From CAZEQD01 sp964514305 (lineage in GTDB: Bacteria; Acidobacteriota; Aminicenantia; Aminicenantales; Aminicenantaceae), in assembly GCA_964514305.1 (NCBI GenBank), contig CAZEQD010000053.1:1-13286 (forward strand): a stretch of DNA of 13,286 bases. The letters run 5' to 3'. The position numbers and the translations under genes were made by a program. Below are positions 6,818 through 13,207 of the stretch, piece by piece (position 1 is the first letter of the stretch; each line of letters starts with the position of its first letter). The notes beneath the pieces were generated by a model. The model had not been told where the DNA came from. It saw only the letters and a program-made list of their open reading frames with translations, and did not search any database.

Positions 6818-8122
6818 ATGAAGAAGGCAATTATAATGGGTGCAGCTGGAAGAGATTTCCACAACTTTAACGTCTATTTCAGAGATAATGAGCAATACCG
6901 CGTTGTCGCTTTCACAGCCACTCAAATCCCTGACATTGAAGACAGAAAATATCCTGCTGCTTTGGCTGGAAAATTGTATCCCCAAGGAATTGCCATTTAT
7001 CCCGAAGAAGAACTTACATCTCTCATAAAGAAAGAAGGAGTGGATGAAGTCTATTTTTCCTATAGTGATGTCTCTCACGAATACGTAATGCATAAAGGCT
7101 CTGAAGTCATGGCTGCAGGGGCTACCTATGTCCTTCTAGGGCCAAATGCAACTATGCTTACTAGCCAGAAACCAGTAGTTTCTGTCTGTGCTGTAAGGAC
7201 AGGTTGTGGCAAGAGTCAAACCAGTCGAAAAATAGCCCTTCTCCTAAAAAACAAAGGTAAAAGAGTTGCGGTTATCCGCCATCCTATGCCCTACGGTGAT
7301 CTGGTAAAGCAGAGGGTTCAGCGCTTCGCTCAATATGAAGATTTGGCTAAACACGAGTGTACTATTGAAGAAAGAGAAGAATATGAACCCCACATTGCCA
7401 ATGGGATTGTGGTCTATGCTGGGGTAGATTACAAAGACATCCTGGAGGAAGCAGAAAAAGAGGCAGATGTAATCCTATGGGATGGTGGTAATAATGATTT
7501 TTCTTTTTATAAACCTGATTTAGACATTGTAGTTGTTGATCCTCACCGTCCCGGTCATGAACTCCTATATCATCCTGGTGAGACAAACTTCAGGAAAGCT
7601 GATGTGCTGGTTGTAAACAAGATTGACACAGCTGACAAAGAAAAAATAGACATTGCCCTCGATAATATTAAAAAAATAAATCCAAAGGCAACCGTGATCA
7701 AAGCTAACTCTCCCATTATCGTTTCTGATGGTCAGGAAATAGCTAATAAAAGAGTACTAGTAATCGAAGATGGCCCCACTTTAACTCACGGAGGAATGGC
7801 TTATGGGGCCGGAGTAGTCGCGGCCAATAAATATGGAGCAGCCCAAATAATTGATCCCAGACCTTTCGCTGTGGGCAGCATTAAAAAAACATTTGAAAAG
7901 TTTACCCATTTAGACAAAGTTCTACCAGCCATGGGTTATGGTCAAACTCAGATTGCTGAACTAACTCAGACTATTAACAACAGCGACTGCGATCTGGTGG
8001 TCAGTGGGACTCCTATTGATCTCAGCCGCTTAATAAAAACAGATAAAAAAGTCCTTCGGGTTCAGTATGAAATTGAAGAAGTAGGTTCACCTACTCTTGA
8101 AGATGTGCTTAAAGACTTCTGA
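6818..8122 (+). CDS. P-loop protein, cyclic 2,3-diphosphoglycerate synthetase-like
   Basis: A 434-residue protein of the family usually annotated cyclic 2,3-diphosphoglycerate synthetase, after the methanogen enzyme that cyclises 2,3-DPG with ATP. Residues about 1-115 form an N-terminal Rossmann-like domain (AIIMGAAGRDFHNFN). A P-loop NTPase domain follows, with Walker A T128-GCGKSQTS, an acidic WDGGNND at 221-227 and VVNKID at 265-270, which resembles the G4 motif of GTPases. Residues about 330-434 are a C-terminal domain with an AYGAG glycine-rich stretch. The SD is a strong AAGGAGG. In a bacterium that need not make cyclic DPG, that activity is doubtful. The gene starts a cluster with a HAD phosphatase and ornithine carbamoyltransferase, so a phosphoryl-transfer role linked to arginine or carbamoyl-phosphate metabolism is my inference. 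The family call is firm; the reaction is not. Confidence 0.8.
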   Translation: MKKAIIMGAAGRDFHNFNVYFRDNEQYRVVAFTATQIPDIEDRKYPAALAGKLYPQGIAIYPEEELTSLIKKEGVDEVYFSYSDVSHEYVMHKGSEVMAAGATYVLLGPNATMLTSQKPVVSVCAVRTGCGKSQTSRKIALLLKNKGKRVAVIRHPMPYGDLVKQRVQRFAQYEDLAKHECTIEEREEYEPHIANGIVVYAGVDYKDILEEAEKEADVILWDGGNNDFSFYKPDLDIVVVDPHRPGHELLYHPGETNFRKADVLVVNKIDTADKEKIDIALDNIKKINPKATVIKANSPIIVSDGQEIANKRVLVIEDGPTLTHGGMAYGAGVVAANKYGAAQIIDPRPFAVGSIKKTFEKFTHLDKVLPAMGYGQTQIAELTQTINNSDCDLVVSGTPIDLSRLIKTDKKVLRVQYEIEEVGSPTLEDVLKDF

Positions 8123-8212
8123 TTAAATAAAACCGAAATTAACTTTACTCTATTAATTTTTGCTCCTTTTCAAATGCCTTGAAATGTTTCTTAGGAATTA
8201 GTACTAATAGAA

Positions 8213-8983
8213 ATGAACTCTGAAAAATTCGAAGGAGTTATTTTTGACGTTGATGGCGTTCTCGAATTTCAAGGCCAGGTTTATGCAGAGGCTGTGGAGC
8301 TTATTAATTCTTTAAGAGAAAAAGGAATAATAATCAGAATATTAACTAACAGCACTTTAAAAAGCAGAAAACAATGCGCCAACCAATTAAAAGAAAAGGG
8401 CTTCCACATTCACCAAACTGAAGTTATAACTGCCTCTTATGCCACCGCTCAATATCTCAGATCTCTCCAACCGCAATCCTGCTGGATAATGCTCAAGGGA
8501 AAAGGACTGGAAGAGTTCAAGGACTTTAATCAAGATCTTGAAAAACCAGAATATTTAGTTTTGGGAGATATGCGGGAAGAATTCAATTTCCACAACATGA
8601 ACAAAGCTCTTCAACTGCTGAAAAAGGGAGCAAAATTAATTGTCATGATTACCGAAATGGTAGATAATAGTCTAGGTCAACTTGAACTGACTGTAGGTGC
8701 CTATGGAAAAATGCTGGAAGAAGCAGCTCAAGTCAAAGCCACCTATATTGGCAAGCCTAACAGATATATTTTCCAAATCACTTTGGAGACTATGCATGTT
8801 GACAAAAGCAAAGTCCTAATGGTAGGAGATAAGATAGCTACAGATATCCTAGGGGCCAAAAATGCAGGCTTAAAATCAGCCTTGGTAAAAGCAGGTGAAT
8901 TTAAAGAAACTGATCTTAACAGCAACATTAAGCCTGATTACATATTTGACTCTATCAAAGATGTAGCCAGGCTATTTCCTTAG
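8213..8983 (+). CDS. HAD-superfamily IIA (NagD-like) phosphatase
   Basis: A 256-residue soluble hydrolase with all four HAD motifs: I, FDVDGV with D12 and D14; II, LTNS with T45-N46; III, K181 in IGKPN; and IV, VGDKIATDI with D206 and D211. The large insert between motifs II and III (about 75-170) is a C2-type cap, which defines the IIA group (NagD, phosphoglycolate and LHPP/HDHD2-type phosphatases). The substrate is unknown. It lies 90 nt after the P-loop gene and 40 nt before the ornithine carbamoyltransferase on the same strand, so cotranscription is likely. The ATG is the only start in frame before an upstream stop, and its SD is poor (AGGAA about 15 nt away). The position suggests a phosphate-ester salvage or repair role beside the P-loop protein, but that is inference. 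Confidence 0.85.
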   Translation: MNSEKFEGVIFDVDGVLEFQGQVYAEAVELINSLREKGIIIRILTNSTLKSRKQCANQLKEKGFHIHQTEVITASYATAQYLRSLQPQSCWIMLKGKGLEEFKDFNQDLEKPEYLVLGDMREEFNFHNMNKALQLLKKGAKLIVMITEMVDNSLGQLELTVGAYGKMLEEAAQVKATYIGKPNRYIFQITLETMHVDKSKVLMVGDKIATDILGAKNAGLKSALVKAGEFKETDLNSNIKPDYIFDSIKDVARLFP

Positions 8984-9023
8984 CCCTGAGAAAAAGAGTT
9001 TTATCAGAAGATGGAGGGAAAAA

Positions 9024-10025
9024 ATGGCTTATAATTTAAAAAACAGAAATTTCCTTAAACTCCTCGATTTCACTCCCCAGGAAATCGGCTTCCTCCTGGA
9101 GCTTGCAGCTGATCTAAAAAAGGCGAAATATGCTGGCACAGAGCAGCCAAGATTGAAAGGCAAAAATATTGCTCTAATCTTTGAAAAAGCCTCTACCAGA
9201 ACTCGATGTGCCTTTGAAGTAGCTGCTTATGACCAAGGAGCCAACGTTACTTATCTGGGGCCAACTGGTTCTCAGATAGGCCAGAAAGAATCAATTAAGG
9301 ATACCGCTCGAGTCTTAGGCAGAATGTATGATGGCCTAGAGTACCGCGGCTTTGGCCAGGAAATAGTGGAAGAATTGGGCCAGTATGCCGGAGTTCCAGT
9401 CTGGAATGGCCTTACTAATGAATTCCACCCAACTCAAGTCTTAGCTGATTTTATGACCATGAAGGAGCACTCCGATAAACCTTTAAAAGAAATTAAATTT
9501 GCTTATCTGGGAGATGCCAGAAATAATATGGGGAATTCTCTACTTATCGGCGCAGCCAAGATGGGCATGGATTTTCGGGCTGTGGCTCCTCTTTCTGTTC
9601 AGCCTAATAAAGAATTAGTAGAAAAAGCTAAAGAGATTGCAGCCGAGACTGGCGCTAGACTTATAATAACTAATGATGTAAAAAACGGGGTTAAGGACTG
9701 TGATTTCCTCTATACTGATGTTTGGGTCTCCATGGGAGAGCCAGATGCTGTCTGGCAAGAGAGAATAAAACTATTAAAACCTTACCAGATAAATATGGAA
9801 GTTATAGCTATGACTGGCAATCCCCAAGTAAAATTCATGCATTGCCTGCCAGCCTTTCACAACCGTCAGACAATTGTTGGGGAAAAAATATATAAAAAAT
9901 TTGGTCTAGAAGCAATGGAAGTTGCCGATGAAGTTTTTGAATCAGAAAAATCCATTGTTTTTGATGAAGCTGAGAACAGAGTTCATACTATTAAGGCAGT
10001 TATGGTGGCCACTTTGGGATGTTAA
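9024..10025 (+). CDS. arcB: Ornithine carbamoyltransferase (catabolic-type)
   Basis: This enzyme catalyses ornithine + carbamoyl phosphate = citrulline + phosphate, in either direction according to type. The 333-residue protein has the carbamoyl-phosphate site S57-TRTR, the FHPTQ block (134-138), the ornithine-binding SMG loop (236-238, in TDVWVSMGEPDAV) and HCLPAFH (273-279). SMG, where putrescine carbamoyltransferase has YGLYE, argues for ornithine. The sequence around residues 63-110 (FEVAAYDQGANVTYLGPTG, then GRMYDGLEYRGF) resembles ArcB of the arginine deiminase pathway more than most biosynthetic ArgF proteins, but the distinction is not certain. The SD is GGAGGG, about 6 nt upstream. 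It is last in the P-loop/HAD operon and convergent with pyrI, with only 15 nt between. A carbamate kinase lies about 1.6 kb away on the other strand; arginine deiminase is not in the window. Confidence 0.93.
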   Translation: MAYNLKNRNFLKLLDFTPQEIGFLLELAADLKKAKYAGTEQPRLKGKNIALIFEKASTRTRCAFEVAAYDQGANVTYLGPTGSQIGQKESIKDTARVLGRMYDGLEYRGFGQEIVEELGQYAGVPVWNGLTNEFHPTQVLADFMTMKEHSDKPLKEIKFAYLGDARNNMGNSLLIGAAKMGMDFRAVAPLSVQPNKELVEKAKEIAAETGARLIITNDVKNGVKDCDFLYTDVWVSMGEPDAVWQERIKLLKPYQINMEVIAMTGNPQVKFMHCLPAFHNRQTIVGEKIYKKFGLEAMEVADEVFESEKSIVFDEAENRVHTIKAVMVATLGC

Positions 10026-10040
10026 CTTCTCGAGTTTTCT

Positions 10041-10496
10041 TTATTTAGCCTTTATTTCCAGTTCATCTTTGCTGTAGACTCGCTCACAATAATGGCACTT
10101 AACTTCAAGGGGATCTTTACCTAAGACTTTAAACCTGGAGACTACTCTCTCTTTATTAGTGATACAAACTGGATTGGTACAGTTTATTATACCCACCAAC
10201 TCTTCTGGTATTTTAACTTTAATTTTTTCTTGAACTTTATAATTGCGAATAATACTAACTGTAGCTTGGGGAGCAAGGATGGCGATTTTGTTGACTTCGC
10301 CTTTAGTTAAAAACCTGTTGTCTATTTTAATTACCCCTTTTTTGCCTATTTTTTTACTCTCAAGATTCAAGGCAACACTTATGGGATGAATAAATTCTTG
10401 AGGATTCAAAATTCTGATAATTCTAAAAGTATCCCTGCTGGGTATGTGATCGATCACCGTCCCATCTTTTATGGCTGGAACTTTCCTCTCTTTCAT
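10041..10496 (-). CDS. pyrI: Aspartate carbamoyltransferase regulatory subunit
   Basis: This is the non-catalytic chain that gives class B ATCase its allosteric control by CTP and ATP and links the catalytic trimers. The 151-residue product has the usual two domains. The nucleotide-binding domain is at about 1-100, including the characteristic D16-H17-I18-P19 near the N-terminus (E. coli residues 19-22). The zinc domain has C106-x4-C111 and C134-x2-C137. It starts 1 nt after the pyrB stop (TAAGATG) with AAGGAG 7 nt upstream, so the pair is translated together. Length matches the family. Its presence implies feedback-regulated ATCase, in addition to any PyrR control. Confidence 0.95.
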   Translation of the reverse strand: MKERKVPAIKDGTVIDHIPSRDTFRIIRILNPQEFIHPISVALNLESKKIGKKGVIKIDNRFLTKGEVNKIAILAPQATVSIIRNYKVQEKIKVKIPEELVGIINCTNPVCITNKERVVSRFKVLGKDPLEVKCHYCERVYSKDELEIKAK

Positions 10497-10497
10497 C

Positions 10498-11412
10498 TTA
10501 TTTCTCCTTGCCCAAAACTAAAGCCAACAAAGCCTTTCTTACTGTAACTCCATTAGCTGCTTGTTCAAAATAGAGAGCATGATCAGTTTCATCAAGTTCA
10601 GGGCTAATCTCTCCTACTCTCGGTAATGGGTGCATTATTTTTAAATCTTTTTTGACATATTCTAATAACGTTCTGTCTAATCTGTAAGCGTTCTTGTATT
10701 TTTCATATTCCATCGGATCAGGGAATCTTTCCTGCTGGATTCGAGTAACATAAAGGACATCTAAACTGTCACTGACTTCAAAAACATCACTGGTTTTATG
10801 ACATGTAATTCCCTTCGTTTCCAGCTCATTAAGGTAATATTCGGGCATTTGCAGAGCCTGAGGTGCAATAAAATACATCTCTACCTGCCAATAACTTAAA
10901 GCCACAGCTAAACTGTGAACAGTTCTTCCATATTTTAAATCCCCGAGAAAACCAATTTTTAGACCATCTATCCTATTTTTGGTTTTTTGGATAGTATAGA
11001 GATCAAGAAGCATCTGAGTTGGATGCTGATTAGCTCCGTCACCTCCATTTATTACCGGCACAGAAGCAGCCTCGGCAGCTAAGCGAGCCGACCCTTCGAT
11101 AGGGCTTCTGATGACAATAACATCACTGTATTTTTCGGCCATCTTTACTGTATCCCAGATAGTTTCCCCTTTTTTTACAGAAGATACTTTCTCGTCTGAA
11201 AAACCTATCACCTCTCCCCCCAATCTATACATAGCACTTTCAAAGCTCAAACGAGTTCGAGTCGAAGGCTCAAAAAATAAGGTGGCCAGTATTTTGCCTC
11301 TGAGGAGTTGGGGTTTATCCACTTCCATTCCTTTAGAAATTTTCAGAATGTAAAGGAGGTCATCTTTGGAAAAATCTCTTATGGAGATAATATCCCGTCC
11401 TTTAAAATTCAT
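10498..11412 (-). CDS. pyrB: Aspartate carbamoyltransferase catalytic subunit
   Basis: The committed step of pyrimidine synthesis: carbamoyl phosphate + aspartate to carbamoyl aspartate. At 304 residues it is typical of the class. Motifs visible are the carbamoyl-phosphate loop S50-TRTR, the 80s-loop lysine in SVKKGET (K80/K81), H130-PTQ, the GRTVHS block (162-167), R224-x-Q in the aspartate domain and H261-PLPR. All key residues are present. The start has AGGGGG about 7 nt upstream. The order pyrB-pyrI matches the usual bacterial and archaeal operon. The 224-nt upstream gap to arcC, with a terminator and paired inverted repeats, shows that pyrBI has its own promoter rather than being the tail of pyrR-arcC. 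Confidence 0.96.
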   Translation of the reverse strand: MNFKGRDIISIRDFSKDDLLYILKISKGMEVDKPQLLRGKILATLFFEPSTRTRLSFESAMYRLGGEVIGFSDEKVSSVKKGETIWDTVKMAEKYSDVIVIRSPIEGSARLAAEAASVPVINGGDGANQHPTQMLLDLYTIQKTKNRIDGLKIGFLGDLKYGRTVHSLAVALSYWQVEMYFIAPQALQMPEYYLNELETKGITCHKTSDVFEVSDSLDVLYVTRIQQERFPDPMEYEKYKNAYRLDRTLLEYVKKDLKIMHPLPRVGEISPELDETDHALYFEQAANGVTVRKALLALVLGKEK

Positions 11413-11450
11413 TTTTGCACCCCCTTATAGCAGTTGTTGAATTTATTTTC

Positions 11451-11489
11451 AATAAAACTTGCAGTCATAGTCTTCTATTAAGTTTTATT
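11451..11489 (-). repeat. 10-bp inverted repeat in the pyrB leader
   Basis: AATAAAACTT (11451-11460) and AAGTTTTATT (11480-11489) are perfect complements with a 19-nt loop, 39-77 nt before the pyrB ATG. In the pyrB transcript they would form an AU-rich 10-bp stem. There is no U-tract after it, so it is not a terminator by itself. The right arm overlaps the other inverted repeat, at 11483-11532. Confidence 0.45.
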
Positions 11490-11532
11490 CTATAAGAAAT
11501 TATAAATCTATCTATTTGTCAATAGAATAAAA
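11483..11532. repeat. 11-bp inverted repeat competing with the pyrB leader stem
   Basis: TTTTATTCTAT (11483-11493) and ATAGAATAAAA (11522-11532) are perfect complements 28 nt apart. The first arm shares 11483-11489 with the pyrB leader stem, so the two pairings exclude each other. The second arm overlaps the T-tract of the arcC terminator and touches the candidate -35. Confidence 0.4.
11490..11522 (-). promoter_or_regulatory. Possible pyrB promoter, odd spacing
   Basis: On the minus strand a perfect TTGACA (11522-11517) is followed by a perfect TATAAT (11504-11499) only 12 nt later. TTATAG (11495-11490) lies 21 nt after it. Neither spacing is canonical. A promoter for pyrBI must lie in 11413-11531 if the arcC terminator works, and this is the best candidate. 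Confidence 0.35.
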
Positions 11533-11556
11533 AAAATCCTGCTTTTTAGGATTTTT
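11529..11556 (-). terminator. Intrinsic terminator of pyrR-arcC
   Basis: A 9-bp stem (AAAAATCCT at 11532-11540 with AGGATTTTT at 11548-11556) encloses a 7-nt loop. Read on the minus strand it ends in a run of eight T (11536-11529). It lies about 80 nt beyond the arcC stop. The stem has only three G/C pairs, so it may be leaky. On the plus strand the T-run is five. Confidence 0.65.
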
Positions 11557-11636
11557 ATCATTCTGGGGCCAATATTTGAGAGCACAAAAGGATTTAATAA
11601 CTCAAAGGGAAAAATAAAGAATTTTTTTATGAGTGG

Positions 11637-12578
11637 CTACTTAGTTATGGTCGTGCCGCTCAAGCCTTTAACCGCTGAAGAGGCTGAAAAAAGAGCCCCA
11701 ATAATACCTTTCTCTCCGCCGTTTTCTAAAAACCCAAGACAGGCCTCCACTTTGGGTTTCATACTGCCTTCTCGGAAATGGTCTTCAGCTAAATAACGCT
11801 TAGCTTCAGCCAAGCTCATTTTATCAAGCCACTTTTGTTGAGGAGTGTTATAGTTTAAAGCTATCCTCTCCACATCTGTCAGAATAAGTAAAATATCGGC
11901 TTTTATATCCAGGCCTAAACGGCAAGCAGATAAATCTTTATCAATTACTGCCTCTACACCCACCAGCTCTTGGCCCTTTTTTATTACAGGGATACCGCCT
12001 CCACCCGAAGCAATAACAATAAAACCCTTTTCAATATTACTCTTTATAATTTCCTTTTCCACAATTCCCAATGGTTGAGGCGAAGGCACAACCCGCCGCC
12101 AGCGGTGGTTACTATCCTCTTTCATAATAAAAGAAGTCTTCTCCATAAGCAGCTCAGCTTCTTTTCTATTATGAAAAGGGCCGATGGGCTTGGTTGGGTT
12201 TTTGAAAGCAGGATCATTATCACTTACTAACACCTGGGTAATAAAAGTAACAACCGGTATGTTTATTTTCTGCTTTTCTAATTCATTCTGCATTTCCTGC
12301 TGGATAAAATAGCCAATCAACCCCTGTGATTCAGCCGAGCAGACATCTAAAGGCATTGGCGGAACCACTTCTCCGGCTAAGCTATTCTGGATATATAAAT
12401 TACCCACTTGAGGCCCATTGCCATGAGTGAGAACTATTTTGTAACCCTCTTTAATAAGCTTTATAATCTCAGAGACAGCTTTTTTGACATTGTTTATCTG
12501 TTCTTCATATGTACCTCTTTCATTTGCTTGAAGGATAGCATTACCGCCTAAAGCCACCACTATAATTTTATTTTTCAT
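11637..12578 (-). CDS. arcC: Carbamate kinase
   Basis: This enzyme catalyses ATP + carbamate (ammonia + CO2) = ADP + carbamoyl phosphate. In vivo it usually makes ATP from carbamoyl phosphate at the end of arginine or agmatine catabolism. The 313-residue protein is an amino-acid-kinase fold with VALGGNAI (8-15), THGNGPQVG (51-59), IASGGGGIPV (189-198), VIDKD (211-215) and GSMKPKVEA (271-279). Length and motifs are those of a full enzyme. Its ATG overlaps the pyrR stop (ATGA at 12578-12575), so it is translated together with pyrR, and an AGGA lies about 3 nt upstream. That pairing is unusual: carbamate kinase normally sits with arcA/arcB. Here it may be tied to the pyrimidine supply or simply inserted behind pyrR. 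Confidence 0.95.
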   Translation of the reverse strand: MKNKIIVVALGGNAILQANERGTYEEQINNVKKAVSEIIKLIKEGYKIVLTHGNGPQVGNLYIQNSLAGEVVPPMPLDVCSAESQGLIGYFIQQEMQNELEKQKINIPVVTFITQVLVSDNDPAFKNPTKPIGPFHNRKEAELLMEKTSFIMKEDSNHRWRRVVPSPQPLGIVEKEIIKSNIEKGFIVIASGGGGIPVIKKGQELVGVEAVIDKDLSACRLGLDIKADILLILTDVERIALNYNTPQQKWLDKMSLAEAKRYLAEDHFREGSMKPKVEACLGFLENGGEKGIIGALFSASSAVKGLSGTTITK

Positions 12579-13102
12579 TTTCCTGAAATTATGACCTCAT
12601 CTTGACCATCAATTTCCTTTAGTTTTACTTGGATTTGATTGTTTTGATTAGCTTTAATCTTTTGGCCAACATAATCTGGTTGAATAGGAAGTTCTCGCCC
12701 GCCTCTATCAATCAAAACAGCCAATTGAATAGTTCTTGGCCGGCCAGAATCTATAAGAGCATCAATAGCTGCCCGGATTGATCTCCCTGTAAAAATCACA
12801 TCATCAACCAGGACAATATTTTTGTCAGTTACATCAAATTGAATTTCATCTTTAACAACATATTTATAGGCCTTTAAATGGACATCATCTCGATAAAAGG
12901 TAATATCAATGGCTGCTGTTTCTATTTTTTGGCCCACTAGTGATTCTATCATTTCAGCTATTCTTTTGGCCAAAACATCACCTCGACTCTTAACTCCAAC
13001 AATAAAAACAGTCGTAGGTTGAGGATTCTTTTTTATTATCTCTCGTGATATACGAGAAACAATACTCTTTATTTCCTGCTTATTTAAAATTTGTTTTTCC
13101 AA
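12575..13102 (-). CDS. pyrR: PyrR, pyrimidine regulator / uracil phosphoribosyltransferase
   Basis: PyrR binds UMP and pyr-leader RNA to promote attenuation, and also has uracil phosphoribosyltransferase activity. The 175-residue product has the type I PRTase fold. The PRPP loop VLVDDVIFTGRS is at 97-108, VKSRGD (37-42) is near the N-terminus, the flexible-hood residues DITFYRDDVH are at 66-75, and the PyrR-specific DRGGRELP and PDYVGQ are at 132-139 and 142-147. These last motifs separate PyrR from plain PRTases. The start is TTG at 13102, because no ATG or GTG occurs in frame upstream or before residue 51; GGAAGGGA sits just before it. It is first in a two-gene operon with arcC. The long structured leader upstream suggests post-transcriptional control. 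I found no clean PyrR-box in the pyrB leader. Confidence 0.94.
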   Translation of the reverse strand: MEKQILNKQEIKSIVSRISREIIKKNPQPTTVFIVGVKSRGDVLAKRIAEMIESLVGQKIETAAIDITFYRDDVHLKAYKYVVKDEIQFDVTDKNIVLVDDVIFTGRSIRAAIDALIDSGRPRTIQLAVLIDRGGRELPIQPDYVGQKIKANQNNQIQVKLKEIDGQDEVIISGK

Positions 13103-13104
13103 AA

Positions 13105-13114
13105 TTTCCCTTCC
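13105..13114 (-). promoter_or_regulatory. SD for the TTG start of pyrR
   Basis: The minus strand reads GGAAGGGAAA, then TT and the TTG start (13102-13100). A purine-rich SD core (GGAAGG) thus lies about 6 nt from the start, directly after the large leader hairpin. A hairpin this close could modulate ribosome access. Confidence 0.6.
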
Positions 13115-13117
13115 AAT

Positions 13118-13180
13118 CCAACCAGGGAAAGGGGAGACTCCTTTTTCTGAACCGGAAAAAAGAGCTCCTTTCCCTGGTGG
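13118..13180 (-). promoter_or_regulatory. Long hairpin in the pyrR 5' leader
   Basis: The outer stem is a perfect 12 bp: ACCAGGGAAAGG (13121-13132) with CCTTTCCCTGGT (13167-13178), plus CC/GG beyond a bulged A. An inner stem pairs 13138-13147 with 13155-13164, ten pairs with one G-U on the minus-strand RNA, around a 7-nt loop (13148-13154). It is far stronger than AT-rich background would give. No U-tract follows on the minus strand, so it is not a plain terminator. It ends about 4 nt before the SD. Confidence 0.7.
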
Positions 13181-13183
13181 TTT

Positions 13184-13207
13184 CTTTTTATTGGTGTCAA
13201 TAAAAAG
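13184..13207 (-). promoter_or_regulatory. Second leader hairpin upstream of pyrR
   Basis: CTTTTTATTG (13184-13193) and CAATAAAAAG (13198-13207) form a perfect 10-bp stem with a 4-nt loop (GTGT on plus). It lies 3 nt from the larger hairpin, so the two could stack in the pyrR leader RNA. No U-tract follows it on the minus strand. Confidence 0.55.

Noticed and set aside
8179..8207. TTGAAA-17-TACTAA as a separate promoter for the HAD gene
   Set aside because: It would start transcription at the ATG itself (a leaderless mRNA), and the -10 is weak. Cotranscription from the P-loop gene is simpler.
9024..10025. Putrescine carbamoyltransferase as the identity of the OTC gene, suggested by the nearby arginine decarboxylase
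   Set aside because: The TDVWVSMGE loop carries the ornithine-type SMG signature rather than the YGLYE-type motif of putrescine carbamoyltransferases.
10026..10040. Shared terminator between the convergent arcB and pyrI genes
   Set aside because: The 15-nt gap has no stem-loop or matching T-tracts. Any terminator would have to lie inside the opposing gene, and I did not see one.
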